NCBI GenBank assembly: GCA_037127255.1 | Contig: JBANSL010000017.1 | Coordinates: forward strand, 70,060,857-70,124,856 | Reading direction: 5' to 3' | Length of the DNA stretch: 64,000 nt | Origin: Persicaria tinctoria | Lineage: Eukaryota; Streptophyta; Magnoliopsida; Caryophyllales; Polygonaceae | Notes under the pieces: model-generated | Databases searched by the model: none | The model's input: only the letters and a program-made list of their open reading frames with translations | Told to the model about the DNA's origin: nothing | Translations under genes and position numbers: made by a program | Part shown: positions 11,076-23,292 of the stretch, piece after piece | Layout: every line of letters starts with the position of its first letter | How positions within the stretch are numbered: position 1 is the first letter of the stretch

Positions 11076-11437
11076 TTGTCAATTTTTTTTTCAACAAAAC
11101 ATATACAAAGTGGGTGTCTATGTGTAGATAAAATTAAATTACAACCAAAAATATATTTTTTATATTTTTTTGACAAGTGAAAATGTCAAAAAATAATTTT
11201 TAAAAGTTCATATAAATAATTTTCTATGTAAGTACATTTTCTGATTAATTAGTAAGTTGACGCGTGCAAATTAATTAGTGTGTACTTATATGTGACAGTG
11301 GGAGTGTTACTAATTAATTTGGGTGGTTGTTCCTAATTAATTGGGAAGTCGTGCGTGCCTCATAATTTTAATTCACTTTTGGACACGTGGATCAATCAAA
11401 TTACTTCTTTCCTTCTCACTTTTGGACACGCGAACCC

Positions 11438-11443
<6 letters not shown>
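11076..11443. other. AT-rich spacer
   Basis: No gene or recognisable element. CACTTTTGGACACG occurs twice (about 11375 and 11417). Confidence 0.5.
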
Positions 11444-11473
<30 letters not shown>

Positions 11474-11539
11474 TGTATGTATGTATGTATGTATGTATGT
11501 ATGTATGTATGTATGTATGTATGTATGTATGTATGTATA
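11444..11539. repeat. ATGT tetranucleotide microsatellite
   Basis: Over twenty consecutive TATG/ATGT units. It creates artificial open frames of Met-Tyr-Val-Cys repeats in all three forward frames. Confidence 0.98.
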
Positions 11540-12440
11540 ATATTGGTTGTACTTCACCACCATACCACCTCTCCGGATGCCTTTAACCCCTCTTCGGAGG
11601 CCCGAACCACCTCTTTGGAGGCATGAAAACCACAGTGGCTTCTTCCTAGTTGCGTCTTCTCTTCTCTCCTTCTTGTGTGTAATTGTGTTTGTGTTTACCC
11701 TCTTGTAAAATCCTCAAATCCATCTTCGATTTGGGTCCGAACCATTTTGATAGAGGCCGTTTTTTATTTGGGGCTTTTAATATTTCTTGTTTTCTCTTCA
11801 TCAATCTCCCTGGAAAATTAGTGGAGGATAATTTCAGTTTTCAAACCCCTCAGTTCATCTTCAACAGCCTTCAATGGTGACTCCCATCCCATCCTCCCTG
11901 GTTCGCTTCTCGATCTCCCCCTCCGTTCGGTTCTCGACGGCTAGTGGTCGATTTGTGGCATTGGCGTTGGCGTCTGAGGCGTCGGGGTCCTTCTTCCCTA
12001 TGGTAGCTCCCCCACCCCTGCATTCGTAGCTTAGTAGTGCTAGGCCTCACCTAGATCCCCATACCACTAGTAAGGTACCTTTTGATCTCGACCCGTTGCC
12101 GACTCCATGTCTGGTTCCTTGCCTCGCTCTAACCGATTATCCGTCGCCGGCTCCGCACTGGGCCACCGTCGTCTTCCTTCGGCCACCATTTGGTATGGTG
12201 TTGGATGCCTCCGGCGTGCCTTTCACTATCTCACTCGTCGTGCTCGCCTGCCTAGTGTCACGCATGTACTACTTTCTCTTGGGCCCGTGGTTTGTTCTTT
12301 GGGCCCGAGGCAAAAGCCTTGGGCCCTAAGCTGGCCCGAAGGTTTATCCAATAAATAAAATTAAAGTAAGAATTAAAAAAATCATAAATTAAAAATAAAA
12401 AATCAATATCCCAAAAGAGAATGACTAAACCCACCTGAAA
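11540..12440. other. GC-richer repeat-like stretch, no convincing gene
   Basis: Contains repeated short hairpin-like words (TCCGGATGCC, TTCGGAGGCC, TTTGGAGGCA at 11574-11625) and pyrimidine-rich sequence from 11640. Frames at 12096-12358 overlap one another and show no domain. This may be decayed retroposon sequence; I cannot classify it. Confidence 0.4.
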
Positions 12441-12923
12441 GGGTGCAATAAAAACCCCGTAAGGGTCTTGTTTACATCCTGATAGGGTTTTTTTTGGTGC
12501 GTTTTACTACGATGGTGGTTTTCGGCTGCGGTTCCAGTTGTTCGTTGCGGTTCTAATCGGTGTTGAGGCTCTAGCGTCCGATGTCGGGTCTGGCTGGGAT
12601 CGTGGCGATGTGCATCGAGGTGACTCTTTCTTCCGGAAATTTCCTTTGAGGTTCATCTTCATCGCCCACAGGGACTCCTGATGTACCGTTGGCCAGCGGT
12701 GTCATTGTTTGGTGGCACTTGGCTCCAGGTTTAGTCTACGTTGTCCTCAACTTTTTTAGATTAGGCTCGTTTGTTCGACTGTGGTGGTTTGTTTACCACT
12801 TTTTGTTTTGCACCGCTTTTTATTTTATGTTGTATGTTTGACGTTTCGCCGTCTGCCGACTTGGCCGACCTCTTGAGGTTCTAGGTTTGTCTGGTCCTCG
12901 AATTTGTTCCTAATAAAAAAAAA
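12441..12923 (+). mobile_element. LINE-type retroposon 3' part with A tail
   Basis: The stretch ends TCCTCGAATTTGTTCCTAAT followed by an A run (12914-12923). The last 75 bp resemble the end of the retroposon at 58103-58522 (ATCGAATTTTTACCTGATAA then A-rich). The reversed end at 13341-13430 is similar. The 5' limit is unclear and I found no target duplication. Confidence 0.45.
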
Positions 12924-13340
12924 TACGTATAATATTGTAACCTTTATATATATCGTGTTGGGCCTACCGACCCGCTTGGGCCTCCTAATCGGTCTAAGCC
13001 CAGACCGGTGGACCTATCGACCTGTTTGGTCCGATTGTTCTACCCAAGCCCGCCTTTTTCCCCGGGCTGGTTGGGCACGCCGGGCGGATTAGCCCAAGTC
13101 TGCTCAGGTCTTCCCGAGACGAGACTCACTAATAATTTACTCAAAAAGTGAAAAGTTGGGTTGAGACTGATAAGTTAATGTGACCGTTAAAAAGTAAGTC
13201 ATGAGTCCGGGACGAGACTCATTGATAAACATGCTCTTACTTCCTCTCAATACTACAGTAACACACCATCACAATGCCTTCTACTCCTTAATTTGTAACT
13301 TTTATGAAAAAATCATAATTTATGTTATAATCCCTTCAAC
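12924..13340. other. Spacer with GC-rich GGGCC-type repeats
   Basis: 12960-13130 is rich in GGGCC/GACC words (for example CCGACCCGCTTGGGCC) and carries CGAGACGAGACTCA-like phrases at 13111 and 13211. This is typical dispersed-repeat sequence; no gene was seen. Confidence 0.4.
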
Positions 13341-13432
13341 ACAAATTTTTTTTTTTGATTAAGTAAAATTCGAGATCAGGCTAGCCTGAATCTCGAGAGA
13401 TCGACGAATCGGCAGGCGAAAATCGTCATAGT
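13341..13432 (-). mobile_element. Short, 5'-truncated LINE-type tail
   Basis: The plus strand shows a T run (13347-13358) followed by GATTAAGTAAAATTCGAG. Reversed, this is a retroposon end, CTCGAATTTTACTTAATC plus poly(A), matching the family ends at 58103-58522 and 12441-12923. The body is only about 80 bp. Confidence 0.45.
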
Positions 13433-13437
13433 ATACA

Positions 13438-13643
13438 ATAAGTCGTTTGCTATATATTCACACATGTTTTCTTGAGACGATAAAAACTATATAAAATATT
13501 ATTTTATTATATTTTTTTTAACAATCTCATACTTAATTACTTATTACTAAAAAGTATGAGATTTAAAAAAATTAATTCAAAAAATAATATTTTATATAAT
13601 TTTTATTATCGTAAGAAAATGTATGTGAATAGTAACGACTTAT
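13438..13643. repeat. Foldback (palindromic) MITE-like element
   Basis: The left arm ATAAGTCGTTTGCTATATAT...ATAAAATATTA is the imperfect reverse complement of the right arm (about 13575-13643), which ends ...GTAACGACTTAT. The centre is near 13540. CTGAGGGAGTA just to the right (13654-13664) looks like a Stowaway end, but no partner is visible. Confidence 0.6.
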
Positions 13644-14304
13644 AAAAGTAAACTGAGGGAGTATAAGTTTGTCCATAATGATTTCTACCACAAAAAAGGA
13701 GGACTAGAGGAGGTCTGGTGACCTAGAAAACGCTCTCTTTGAGTGTTTGGCTATCGTCTTGCCCCTTCACCTGTACCTCATAGGGCTACCGCCCTCCTCA
13801 ACCACCATCTCCCATGGCTTATAACCATAGCTTAAGAAGCTAGCTATCATCAACCGTCTTGACTTCGGCCATCCGATTACTCACCCCTTCTTAACCACTA
13901 TCTCTTGGCTCTAGTGGTACCATATGCATAATTGCCACGAGCACAAACTATGTCTTCTACTAAAGAGCGTTGCTCTTGGTCTAGCTGTCGCCGTGAGGAC
14001 ATCTATCACCCTTACTCCAATGGCCACCAGCCTTACTAGAGAGCGTTGCTCTTGGTCTAGCTGCGTCACCGCCATGCCATCAACAATCTTGCTACCGTCC
14101 CACTGTTCCTTCTTTGGCCGTCACCAGCAATCTACCGAAGCCTGTCTTCGTCGCGACCTTACTTGGCTCGCAACCGTCCATCATCACCGGCCTCCAAGAG
14201 TAACCATCAGTCTTTCGCCCTCCCACCGAGCTCCTCTTCTCGTCGGCCTCCCAAATTGAATACAATATTAATAAAAGTTAGCATAATTTGATTGGTTGAA
14301 AAAA
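13644..14304. other. Intergenic, low-complexity coding-like sequence
   Basis: An open frame at 13924-14259 has biased composition and no domain. Inside it, the 23-bp phrase beginning GAGCGTTGCTCTTGGTCTAG occurs twice (13965 and 14040), so this is probably repeat sequence. Confidence 0.4.
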
Positions 14305-14761
14305 CCAGTGTTCTAAAATGCGCTAGGCGGTGGGTGGCCGTCTAGCGCCTAGGCGGGCGTCTAGACGGATTTAGACTAAACTTGATTATTTCTCTGTATT
14401 CAAAGAATATAGAACATGTCAATAATTTATATAATGTAGTAATATCTATAATATCACTCATAAACCCAAATCTGGTGTGCTTAACTAACACTAAAGCCAA
14501 TAAATATAAAAGCGAACATCCTAAAATCCAAAACTATAGGCTTGCATCAAAAGTGAATGCATCCCAACTTGGGGGATAAAAAAACCATAAGATGACTAAT
14601 CACTCTCCTAGAAACTAAATTTAAATAATCACCCACCTAGGTGGGGCTAGGCGGGATTAGGCAGGGACAATACGACACCTAGGCGGGATTTGGCAGCGCT
14701 TAGGCGGAAATCCGCCAAGAGACCCCCTAGTCGGTGCCTAGATGCGATTTTTAGAACAGTG
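14305..14761. mobile_element. hAT-like MITE, copy 1
   Basis: The left end is CCAGTGTTCTAAAATGCGCT; the right end reversed is CACTGTTCTAAAAATCGCAT. Internal CTAGGCGG words are frequent near both ends. The same TGTTCTAAAAA ends bound 22311-22771. There is no coding capacity. A target duplication is not clear for this copy. Confidence 0.6.
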
Positions 14762-15595
14762 ATTTTACATCAACTTCTGTATATGTTTGACTATATCACA
14801 ATTTTATTTCAATTTTGCATATTTTTTAGTTGTGTAACGAAACACTCACATAAATCAGTATAAAATAATTATATTATAGTTAAATTGATTTTGAAATTCA
14901 AACACACTATTAATTAATTAAAGTGTGATTATTATTCATTTGTTGAGATTTTTAAATTAATTACTCCGTATAACTCTAAATAGAATTTAGAAATCTGATT
15001 TTGGGGTTTGGTGGGGCAGAGAATTTTCACTTCAATATATTGACTCGCAACTTGTCCTTTAGCCGTTCGAAAGCTCCCACAGCCACCGTCTCCTATTCGA
15101 GGGTATTTTCGTCTTTACACATCGCGTCAGCCGAATCAACCACGCTCCTCTACCGAAAAGCCACCGCAACAATCCCCAAAATACCCCCCGTCTCTTTTAC
15201 CATCACCAGAAAGAGCTAAGGGTAAAACAGTAAATCCACCCCCCGGAGTAGCTGTACGGCTAAATAAACAATTTGGTAAAAAGCGGACGTGAGCCGTCCG
15301 CGCGGAGCACGAAAGTGGGTTCCTAAAAGCGTCTCTGAAGAGAGAGAGAGAGAGGAAATCGGTTTCTAGACGTTATCGGATTTGAAGCCGTTCTTCGCCG
15401 GAATTTGGTACTTCGGTTTGAAGTCCGGCTAGGGTTTCCAGTTCAACTCCTGCGACGAGCTTGTTCGAAATTCCGGAAGATAGGAATTTCGCGGATCGTC
15501 GGTAGTTCGTATGAGTTCGGACCGTCGATCTGGAGCGGGAGGATTCGTGAATCGGTAGAATTTTGGTTGATTCGAAGGGCGGGAGAGTGTGGGAG
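14762..15595. promoter_or_regulatory. Upstream region and 5' leader of the CRWN1-like gene
   Basis: AT-rich to about 15000, then GC-rising sequence ending in a GA run (15340-15356) and a GC-rich leader. An upstream minus-strand frame (15373-15642) overlaps the gene start and is a shadow. The transcription start cannot be placed from sequence alone. Confidence 0.4.
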
Positions 15596-18500
15596 ATGTT
15601 GACGACGCCGCAGAAGAAGTCATGGTCCGGGTGGTCGCTCACGCCGAGGAGTGAGAATCACAAGTCGTCTTCTGGGAACCCTAGAGCTGCGGATGGGAGT
15701 GGTGTCGGGAAAGGTAAGGGGACTTCTCTTCTTGAAGCCTCTCCCGTGCGTGTGTATGGAAATGGAGGAAGTGTTGCGGTGGATGGAGGAGATCCGGCGG
15801 TGTTGGTCGAGAATGTGTCGAAACTCGAAAATGAGGTACCGTGCTTCGCTGATTTTGTGTAGTTTTAGTTTGAATTTGAATTGCTTTTGGCGATGGTTTG
15901 TGCCTTCGTAATTTCCTTGGGTAAATTAAGCTTAATTGTTATGTTAGGACTTCTTTGTTGTTGTTAGACGCAGTAATTGAAACCTCTTAAATTTGTGTGT
16001 TTATGGGGAGTCGGGTGCTATTGGAACTGTTGGAAGGAAACTACTTCTCATGATTTCTCTTTGACTTGGAAGTCAGGTTTGGTGGGTGAATTTATCTACT
16101 AATGATCTAGTGGAATTACGTGAGTTAGATCTCCTATTGTGCAAGGATAGATGCGCTACTGGCCTACTTGCCAATTGATTTCTAGTTTATGCAGTGATAG
16201 TGCTATTTTTTTTTTTCTATTTCAAGCATTCTTTGTTCCTTTTATGTTCTTGAAATGGAGATGAATTGTCCATATTTCATTGCATCTATCACGTATGTCC
16301 TTCCATTATTTTTGAATATCTCAATATTTTTGTCACACTTGAGGAAATCAATGCATCCTAGCGTCTCAAATCTTGTCATTTCATCTATATTGCATAGAGT
16401 ACGAGGTAGCTGGAAAAGAAACATTCACAAAATAATTGTTGGTGGATAGATCTACCTTTTACTGAAAAAGTTGGCATATACGGATATACCCTGTAAATGG
16501 TGACCTGCCCTGATTTGCTTGAGATCACTTCTGTTTTTTATTTTTGTAATTAATTTGATCTTCTGTTCATCACTTTCCTCAAAATGTTCGTATATGTTTC
16601 TAAACATGTCTGCCTAAACTTAGAAGCTATGGATCTGTTTATTTTGGTAGAAAGTCAATATTTATCAAGGTGTGATTTGTCAAGGGATTCAACAAGACGT
16701 TCTGCCAAAGAATATCTGATCGGTTGTATATTTCTTGCATTCATTTATTAGGGTACATATCTTTAAACTACTATATTTGTCGCAGCTTTTTGAATACCAG
16801 TACAATATGGGGCTTCTCCTTATCGAGAAGAAAGAATGGGCCTCCAAGTTTGAAGATCTCCAACTTGCATTGGCAGAGGCAAAGGATGCCCTGAAACGAG
16901 AGCAGGCTGCTCATTATGTTGCAATTTCTGATGTTGAGAAGCGTGAGGAGAACCTGAGGAAGGCTTTGGGTGTTGAGAAGCAGTGTGTAAATGATGTAAG
17001 GCTTTATATGGTTTATGTGGCTACATTTTATGTAATGATTTGCATGTCAATCCATCTTGTGCTCCTTCGACTTCCTTCTTCCCGATGGAGCTGCTTTTGA
17101 TAACGCATAGCACTGTCTTTACAGACTACTTGGTGCCAATATATAAAACATGTTTCAATATTCTTTGACCTTTTGACATGTTCATTTTCTAAGATGCATT
17201 ACGTGTATATATTTGTGGCAGCCTTTCTCACTCTTGCTGACCTTAGCCATGTCAAATTTTGGGTGAAACAAAAGATTGAGGAGACACTTTGTTTCTTTAT
17301 TTCATTCTTAAATGCGTAAATATTTTGTTTAAAAAATATTAAATGTTCATTTAATTCTTATGGATAAGTTATTATCTCCTCGTTAGCTTCATAGGTGTAC
17401 ACTACTATTGGTGGTTCTAAAATAGTTATGTTTCACCTGTAAAAAATGGATGTTATTTATGGGAACTCTCCAGATTAGAAATGCCTTTTAAGCATGAAGG
17501 GGATTTATTGATTTGGTGAAATTTTGCTATGGAAGAGCCTTGAAATTGATATTGTTTTGAATTGAGACTTATAGACTAGTTTTTGCCTGTCCAAGTGGTA
17601 TGTAGTTGTTCTCTTTGATGTCTGATCTCCCTTTTCTTGGAAAATGGTGTATAAAGTGCTTATATCTGCACTGTACTCTGGAAATTAACTTATATGGTTT
17701 CTTATTAATAATCATGGAATTACTTTACAAGGAGGATTTATGCTGCCCCCAACCATGATAATTGATTGGCGTTATTTGTTGATTGAGGTTTGAATGCCAT
17801 GACTGAGTTTATCAATCGATAGTATACGTGAAGTTTTCTCACTAGTTGATTCCTTGCTGTCTCATGCAGTTGGAGAAGGCTTTGCGTGAGATGAGAGCCG
17901 AGTATGCAGAAATCAAGTTCACAGCTGATTCAAAGTTAGCTGAGGCAAATGCTTTGGCTATTAGCATTGAAGAAAAGTCCCTGGAGGTAGAAGCAAAGTT
18001 GCGAGAAGCTGAGGCTAGGCTTGCCGAGGCCAATAGAAAGAGTTCAGACATAGAGAGAAAAAAGCAGGACTTGGAGGGTCGAGAAAGTACACTCAAAAGG
18101 GCAAGAATGTCTTTTGATTCAGAGTATGTTATGGTTCATCAGTTTGTGTTCATTATTTGATTACCTGTAATTGGTCATCTGGTATGAGTTCATGTAATAA
18201 CTGATGTATATATGTGTTCATTTTTAACAGGAGAGAAGCTCATGATTCTACGCTGTCTAAACAGAGGGAAGACTTGCGTGAATGGGAAAAGAAGCTGCAG
18301 GAAGGTGAAGAAAGGTTGTACGAGGCTCAACGAATCCTCAATCAGCGGGAGGAACGAGTAAATGAGGTTGATAAGAGGTACAAGCAGAAAGAAAATGATC
18401 TGGAGGAGGCACAGAAGAAGATAGACGTGGGTAACAAGGAGTTGAAAAAGACAGAAGAGGAGTTAGACAACAAGCTTAGAAATCTGAAGGAAAAAGAGCA

Positions 18501-21500
18501 GGTTTACTCTCTCGCCCTTCGTCTCTCTGACTCCACCCTTGTCCTTTGCCCCCTGAATTCCTTCTATTTTTTTTTTTCCTTCTTTTAAAAAAAGTAAAAG
18601 TTGTATTGATCCATTGTTCTGATGCAGGAAGTGGATATACTCAGAAAGAGAATTGAAAAGAAAGAGACAGAACTGCATGCATGGGAAGAAAAGCTCACTG
18701 AGAGAGAAAATGTGAGTTTGTCACACTCCTCCCTTGAATCACATTATAGAGCCGTGTGACATAATTTTGTGTAAATTACAAATCCTTAATATTGACTTAA
18801 CTAATGAGGCACTTGGTGTTTGGCTTGGCAAAATTTAAGTGCCTAGTTTTAATATACCTTAAGATGAATCCCTACAAAGCATGAAATTCTTGGTTTTATG
18901 CTTTTCTGCAGATGGAATTGCAGACGCTTATTGAGCAGCATCAGTCTGAATTGGATGCTAAAAAGCGAGAATTTGACTCAGAAATGGAACAAAAGAGATT
19001 ATCTATTGATGAAGAACTGAAAAGCAGGGTAGCGGCAGTTGAGAAGAGAGAAGCTGAAATCAGTCATATGGAAGAGAAGATTACCAAACGAGAAGAGGCA
19101 TTGGAAAAAAAGGTTGAGAAATCGAAGAAGAAGGAAAATGATCTCGACACCAAGTCAAAAGCTTTGAAGGCAGAAGAGAAGTCCATCAAGGCTGAGGAGA
19201 AAAGATTGGATACAGAAAGGAAACAATTGCTGTCAGAGAAGGAGAATTTAGTCTCTCTCAAGTCCGAACTTGAACAAAAAGAGGCTGATCAAAGTGAGCT
19301 TCTACGGAAGATCCTAGAAGAGAAAGAACAACTAAAGGTCACTGAAGAAGAAAGGCTCAATCACATCCGCCTACAATCAGAGCTGAAGGAGGAGATTGAA
19401 AAATGCAGACGTCAAAAAGAAGAACTTATGCGGCAAGCTGAGGCATTGAGACAAGAGCGGGAGACTTTTGAGAGGGAGTGGGAAGGCCTTGATGAGAAAA
19501 AGGCTGAGATTGAGAAAGAACTGAAGAACATTAATGAAGAGAAGGATAGATTGGAGAAATGGAGACAAGCAGAACAGGAAAAACTAAATAACGACACTTT
19601 AGCCGCTGAAACTAATATACAGAGTGATATGGAAGCATTGAGGTTGGCGAAGGAGTCATTTGCTGCAGAAATGGAACATGAGAAGTCTTTAGTGTCACAA
19701 AAGGCTCATAGTGAGAGAAGTCAAATGCTGAATGATTTTGAGCTGCGTAAAAGAGAACTTGAGATTGAGATGCAGAGGAAGATGGAAGAAATGGAAAGAA
19801 GTCTCCTTGAAAAGGAGAGATCGTTCGAGGAAGAGAGGGAGAAAGAATTGAATAACATCACTTACATGAGAGAGGAAATTGAAAGGGGAATGGAAGACAT
19901 GAAAGCGGAAACACGTAGGGTTGAGAAACAGAGAGAGGAAGTAGAAGCAAATCGGAAGGATCTGGAAGAGCAGAGGCTTGAAATACAGAAAGATATTGAT
20001 CAACTTGTTATCCTCAGTGGAAAATTGAAGGATCAGAGGGAGCAATTCTTGAAAGAAAGAGAGCGCTTTATTGCATTTGTTGAAAAGCATGAAGGCTGCC
20101 AAAATTGTGGTGAGATCACTCGTGAGTTTGTCATTTCTGATTTGCAATCATTACATGAGATTAAAGGCGGGGAGGTCCTTGCTCTTCCTAAGCTGCCTGA
20201 ACATTATATGAAAATTGGTGATAGGGGGCATCTCAACAATGAGACATCCCCGGATGAAGATGTAGGAACCCCTAATTCTGCAGGAAGAATGTCCTCTTGG
20301 CTCCGTAAGTGCACATCAAAGATATTTTTGTTCTCTCCGACAAAGAAAAATGAGAGAATTGCCATGGGAAATCTGGAAGACGAGGCCTCGCCCGCACACC
20401 CAAAAAGTATGGAGCCTGTATTAGATAGTCTTGGTGATGGTAAAGATGTACAGGGGGGTGTGAATGATGATGGTGTTAGGGAAGAAGTTGAAGGTGGTCA
20501 AGATACTTCTGTGAGAGAAGAGAGCAATATCAACATTGAGAAACAAGAAGTTGAAACTTCTCAGCTTTCTAGCTTAAATGCTGAGCCCAGACCAGGCAAG
20601 AAAAGAGGGAGGGCTAGAGTAAATAGAAACCGCACTATTAAAGCAGTGGTGAAAGATGCCAAGGCAATACTGGGGAACGATGTGGAGGAGAATGAACATG
20701 AGCATCCAAATGGGGATGCTGAAGATTCTGCTCATCTGAAAGAGGCAAGCGAAGAAGATTTGAGTCTTGGAGGAAAGGATAATGGTCGGAATGGAAGGAA
20801 GAGAAGTCACGCTCAAACTTCTCAAACAACTGCCAGCATGCAAGACGGTGATGATAGTGAAGGCAGTATTGCAGCAGGTAGGCGTAGAAAGAGAAGACAG
20901 AAGGCTGCTCAACCTGTTGAAGCTCCTGCTGAGAAACGTTACAATCTTCGGAGAACAAGAAAGTAAGTGCTACAGTATTATATGTGCAGTTCAATATTAA
21001 TGTTAATTCATCATCTTGGTTTTTTGCACAATTAGTTTCATAAAGTGTGAAAGTAATCTATCCTTGGATGAATATGGTATTTTGAATGTAAAAATTTCCC
21101 TTTTGTTCATCACAGTGTGGTCCAAGGTGCGACTGGTAGAGCCTCTTCAAAGAAACCTGGTCCTTCAAAGGATGGCCAAGCGCTGTCAGCTGGCGTCGCT
21201 AGTGGCAACGGTGGAAGCATAAACCTGGCGCAGGTGAGGTTTAGGATGTCAATGGAAGTTGTGCATCACTTTTTATTTTTCTGTTCTTCTCCGAAACAAT
21301 TGCATTTTGAATTGGACTCTTTTTTTTTTTTTTCCAAACTTGTTTTGGTTCTGTTAGATGACTGTTATTCTGAGCCTCTTTGATGCAGGACGAGGCTGGA
21401 GGAGAGACTAGTGGTGGAAGAACGCCAGTGGCAACAAATCCGAATGAAAATATAGTATTGAGTGAGGAGGTGAACGGATCTCCAGATGGGCACGACGGGG

Positions 21501-21649
21501 AGTATAGTAATGTAACCCCAGGAGGTGGTGCCGAAAATAGTATTAGAGAAGGTGGGGATGATGGAGAGGAGGACGATGAAGACGAGGAGACTCTGCAGCC
21601 AGGTGAAGTATCTATAGGGAAGAAGCTATGGACTTTCTTCACAACATGA
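15596..21649 (+). CDS. CRWN1: CRWN1/NMCP1-type nuclear lamina coiled-coil protein
   Basis: Exons: 15596-15835, 16786-16995, 17870-18123, 18231-18501, 18628-18711, 18912-20962, 21116-21233 and 21389-21649. All introns are GT-AG and phases agree, giving 1162 aa. The start begins [18 protein letters not shown], the conserved N-terminus of this family; earlier in-frame codons are not ATG. A long coiled coil, rich in E/K/R heptads, runs from about residue 75 to 740. It is followed by the family motif HEGCQNCGE (about 744), basic nuclear-localisation clusters (KKRGRAR about 916; GRRRKRRQK about 1009), an acidic stretch (GEEDDEDEE) and the conserved C-terminal [14 protein letters not shown] proteins are the plant counterpart of lamins: they line the inner nuclear envelope and set nuclear size and chromatin tethering. 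The length fits the Arabidopsis and carrot proteins (about 1100-1130 aa). All landmarks look intact. Confidence 0.93.
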
Positions 21650-22310
21650 CCTTCTGCACAGCAAAGCATTCAGTAAATCAGAAATCGGCTGCTTCTACGT
21701 TTTACGTTGCCATTCGATTTCTCCATCCCTTCCGTCAACTCAGGGGGTTAATCAGGTGTCTACTAGCATTGGGAAATAATGTATTAATCAGCCACGGAGC
21801 CTCGAATACCTTTGAGTTAGTTCGGTAGCTATTGTTTCGGTTTATGATTGTAGAGGAGTCTCGGTGATTTGTAGTGGTCATATATAAGTCAGTGTATTTT
21901 GAATGGCTGAACTTAGATTTCATGAGGGAATTGTTTGTTTTGGTCAAAAACTCTCTAGTTTGTGGCTTGTGTTTGAAAAGGGCCTTGTACTTCAGTCTGA
22001 TCTCCCTCAGGGGGAATGAATCCATTGATTTTACCATTTCTTCCAATCTAGTTAATGTGATTGGTCTGGGTTTGGCTTGGTACAGATTTCCTCGCAACTT
22101 TATTATTAGCACATTATCACTTGTAAGCCTTATTATGTGCTTTACAATGTGTTCTACCAAACACACCATTTTCGACTCACTCAACAATGTCATTGCTTAG
22201 TCGCGATCGTCGTATTTTGGGGACAAGAATCTTTTGACAATAGGTTGAGGATTGCCATTTTCTCGATAAAATGGCTCATGAAGGTGTTCTTTTTGCAATG
22301 TCACCCAAGG
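21650..22310 (+). other. 3' untranslated and downstream region of the CRWN1-like gene
   Basis: No second gene is visible. The AT-rich sequence after the stop codon is likely the 3' UTR. Open frames at 21735-22200 on both strands have no recognisable domain. Confidence 0.5.
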
Positions 22311-22771
22311 TCACTGTTCTAAAAAACGATCTTGGCGCCTGTCGATACTGCCAAGACACCGCCAAGGTGTTTGACGTTTGACAATTTGATAGTTTGTTTA
22401 GAATTCGAGATTGAGTTTTGTTTTATTTTATTAATATAAAAATTATGGATTGTGATGTTTATTTAAATATGTTTATGTGATTGTATTATTCATTTGATGT
22501 TTGAATCTAAAAAGGGTTAAAATGATCATGATATATGTTTATTTGATTAGTATGATATTTTTATTTATTTATTTAAAGATGTTATTGGCTTTCAAATGCA
22601 TATTTTATTACATTATACGGGTTTTGAATATATTCAAGAGTTACATATAACAATAACCATAAACCATTTTATCGGTCCAAAATCCGCAAAAAACCCGTCA
22701 AACCGTTTTGGCGCTTAATAGTACCCTACCATTAGGCATTAAGCATCCATCAAGCGTCTTTTTAGAACATT
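22311..22771. mobile_element. hAT-like MITE, copy 2, with 8-bp target duplication
   Basis: The left end is TCACTGTTCTAAAAAACG; the right end reversed is AATGTTCTAAAAAGACG. Flanking ACCCAAGG (22303-22310) and ACCCAAAG (22772-22779) differ by one base and make an 8-bp target duplication, the length typical of hAT elements. TTGGCGC occurs near each end. No transposase. Confidence 0.7.
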
Positions 22772-23292
22772 ACCCAAAGTGAGAAGTTCATATTGGTTCG
22801 AAAGTCGGCAGCAATGAGAAAGAACCTTGCCGAAAAAGGGGAAGCAATGTGAAGCCAAAAGAGAACACCAAAGATTGTATCAATAAATTTCGAGAACACC
22901 AAAGATATGGCAAGTTCCTTGACTAGACTCTAGCTTGAAAACCCTGAAACACATCCAAGGCTGAAAATCTAAGCAAGCCTCAAAGTGTGCACAAAGGATC
23001 AAAAAAGAGTTAAGGAGGCTACATGTCAAAGCAAAACAAATTTATCCCATAAGCCACCGGGATTTATGTCGACAATTCAACTCGGACAACTAGAACGACT
23101 AGATCTATGTGTTTGGCAGCTCACGTCAGCTGATATTCAAGGTACATGTGGAATGCAACAGTTTTTTTTTTTTTTTTTTCGTTGCACCTATCGCTGCTAG
23201 GTAAACAAGAAAACGTAAAAGGCTAAAGGCCTCCCTTTGCGACTTTTTAGGCATCTTCCACGGAACCCATCTTCTATGTTGCCTGCGCTCTT
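22772..23292. other. Intergenic spacer between convergent genes
   Basis: GAGAACACCAAAGAT occurs twice (22861 and 22894). A T run lies at 23161-23179. This includes the presumed 3' UTR of the minus-strand gene that follows. Nothing else is recognisable. Confidence 0.5.

Noticed and set aside
11341..11626. Three overlapping plus-strand frames rich in MYVC
   Set aside because: Translation of the ATGT microsatellite in each frame.
13924..14259. 111-codon open frame as a gene
   Set aside because: Biased composition, an internal 23-bp duplication, no domain and no splice or promoter support.
15563..15595. Upstream extension of the CRWN1-like protein
   Set aside because: The codon at 15563 is TTG. 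The first ATG (15596) gives the conserved family N-terminus.
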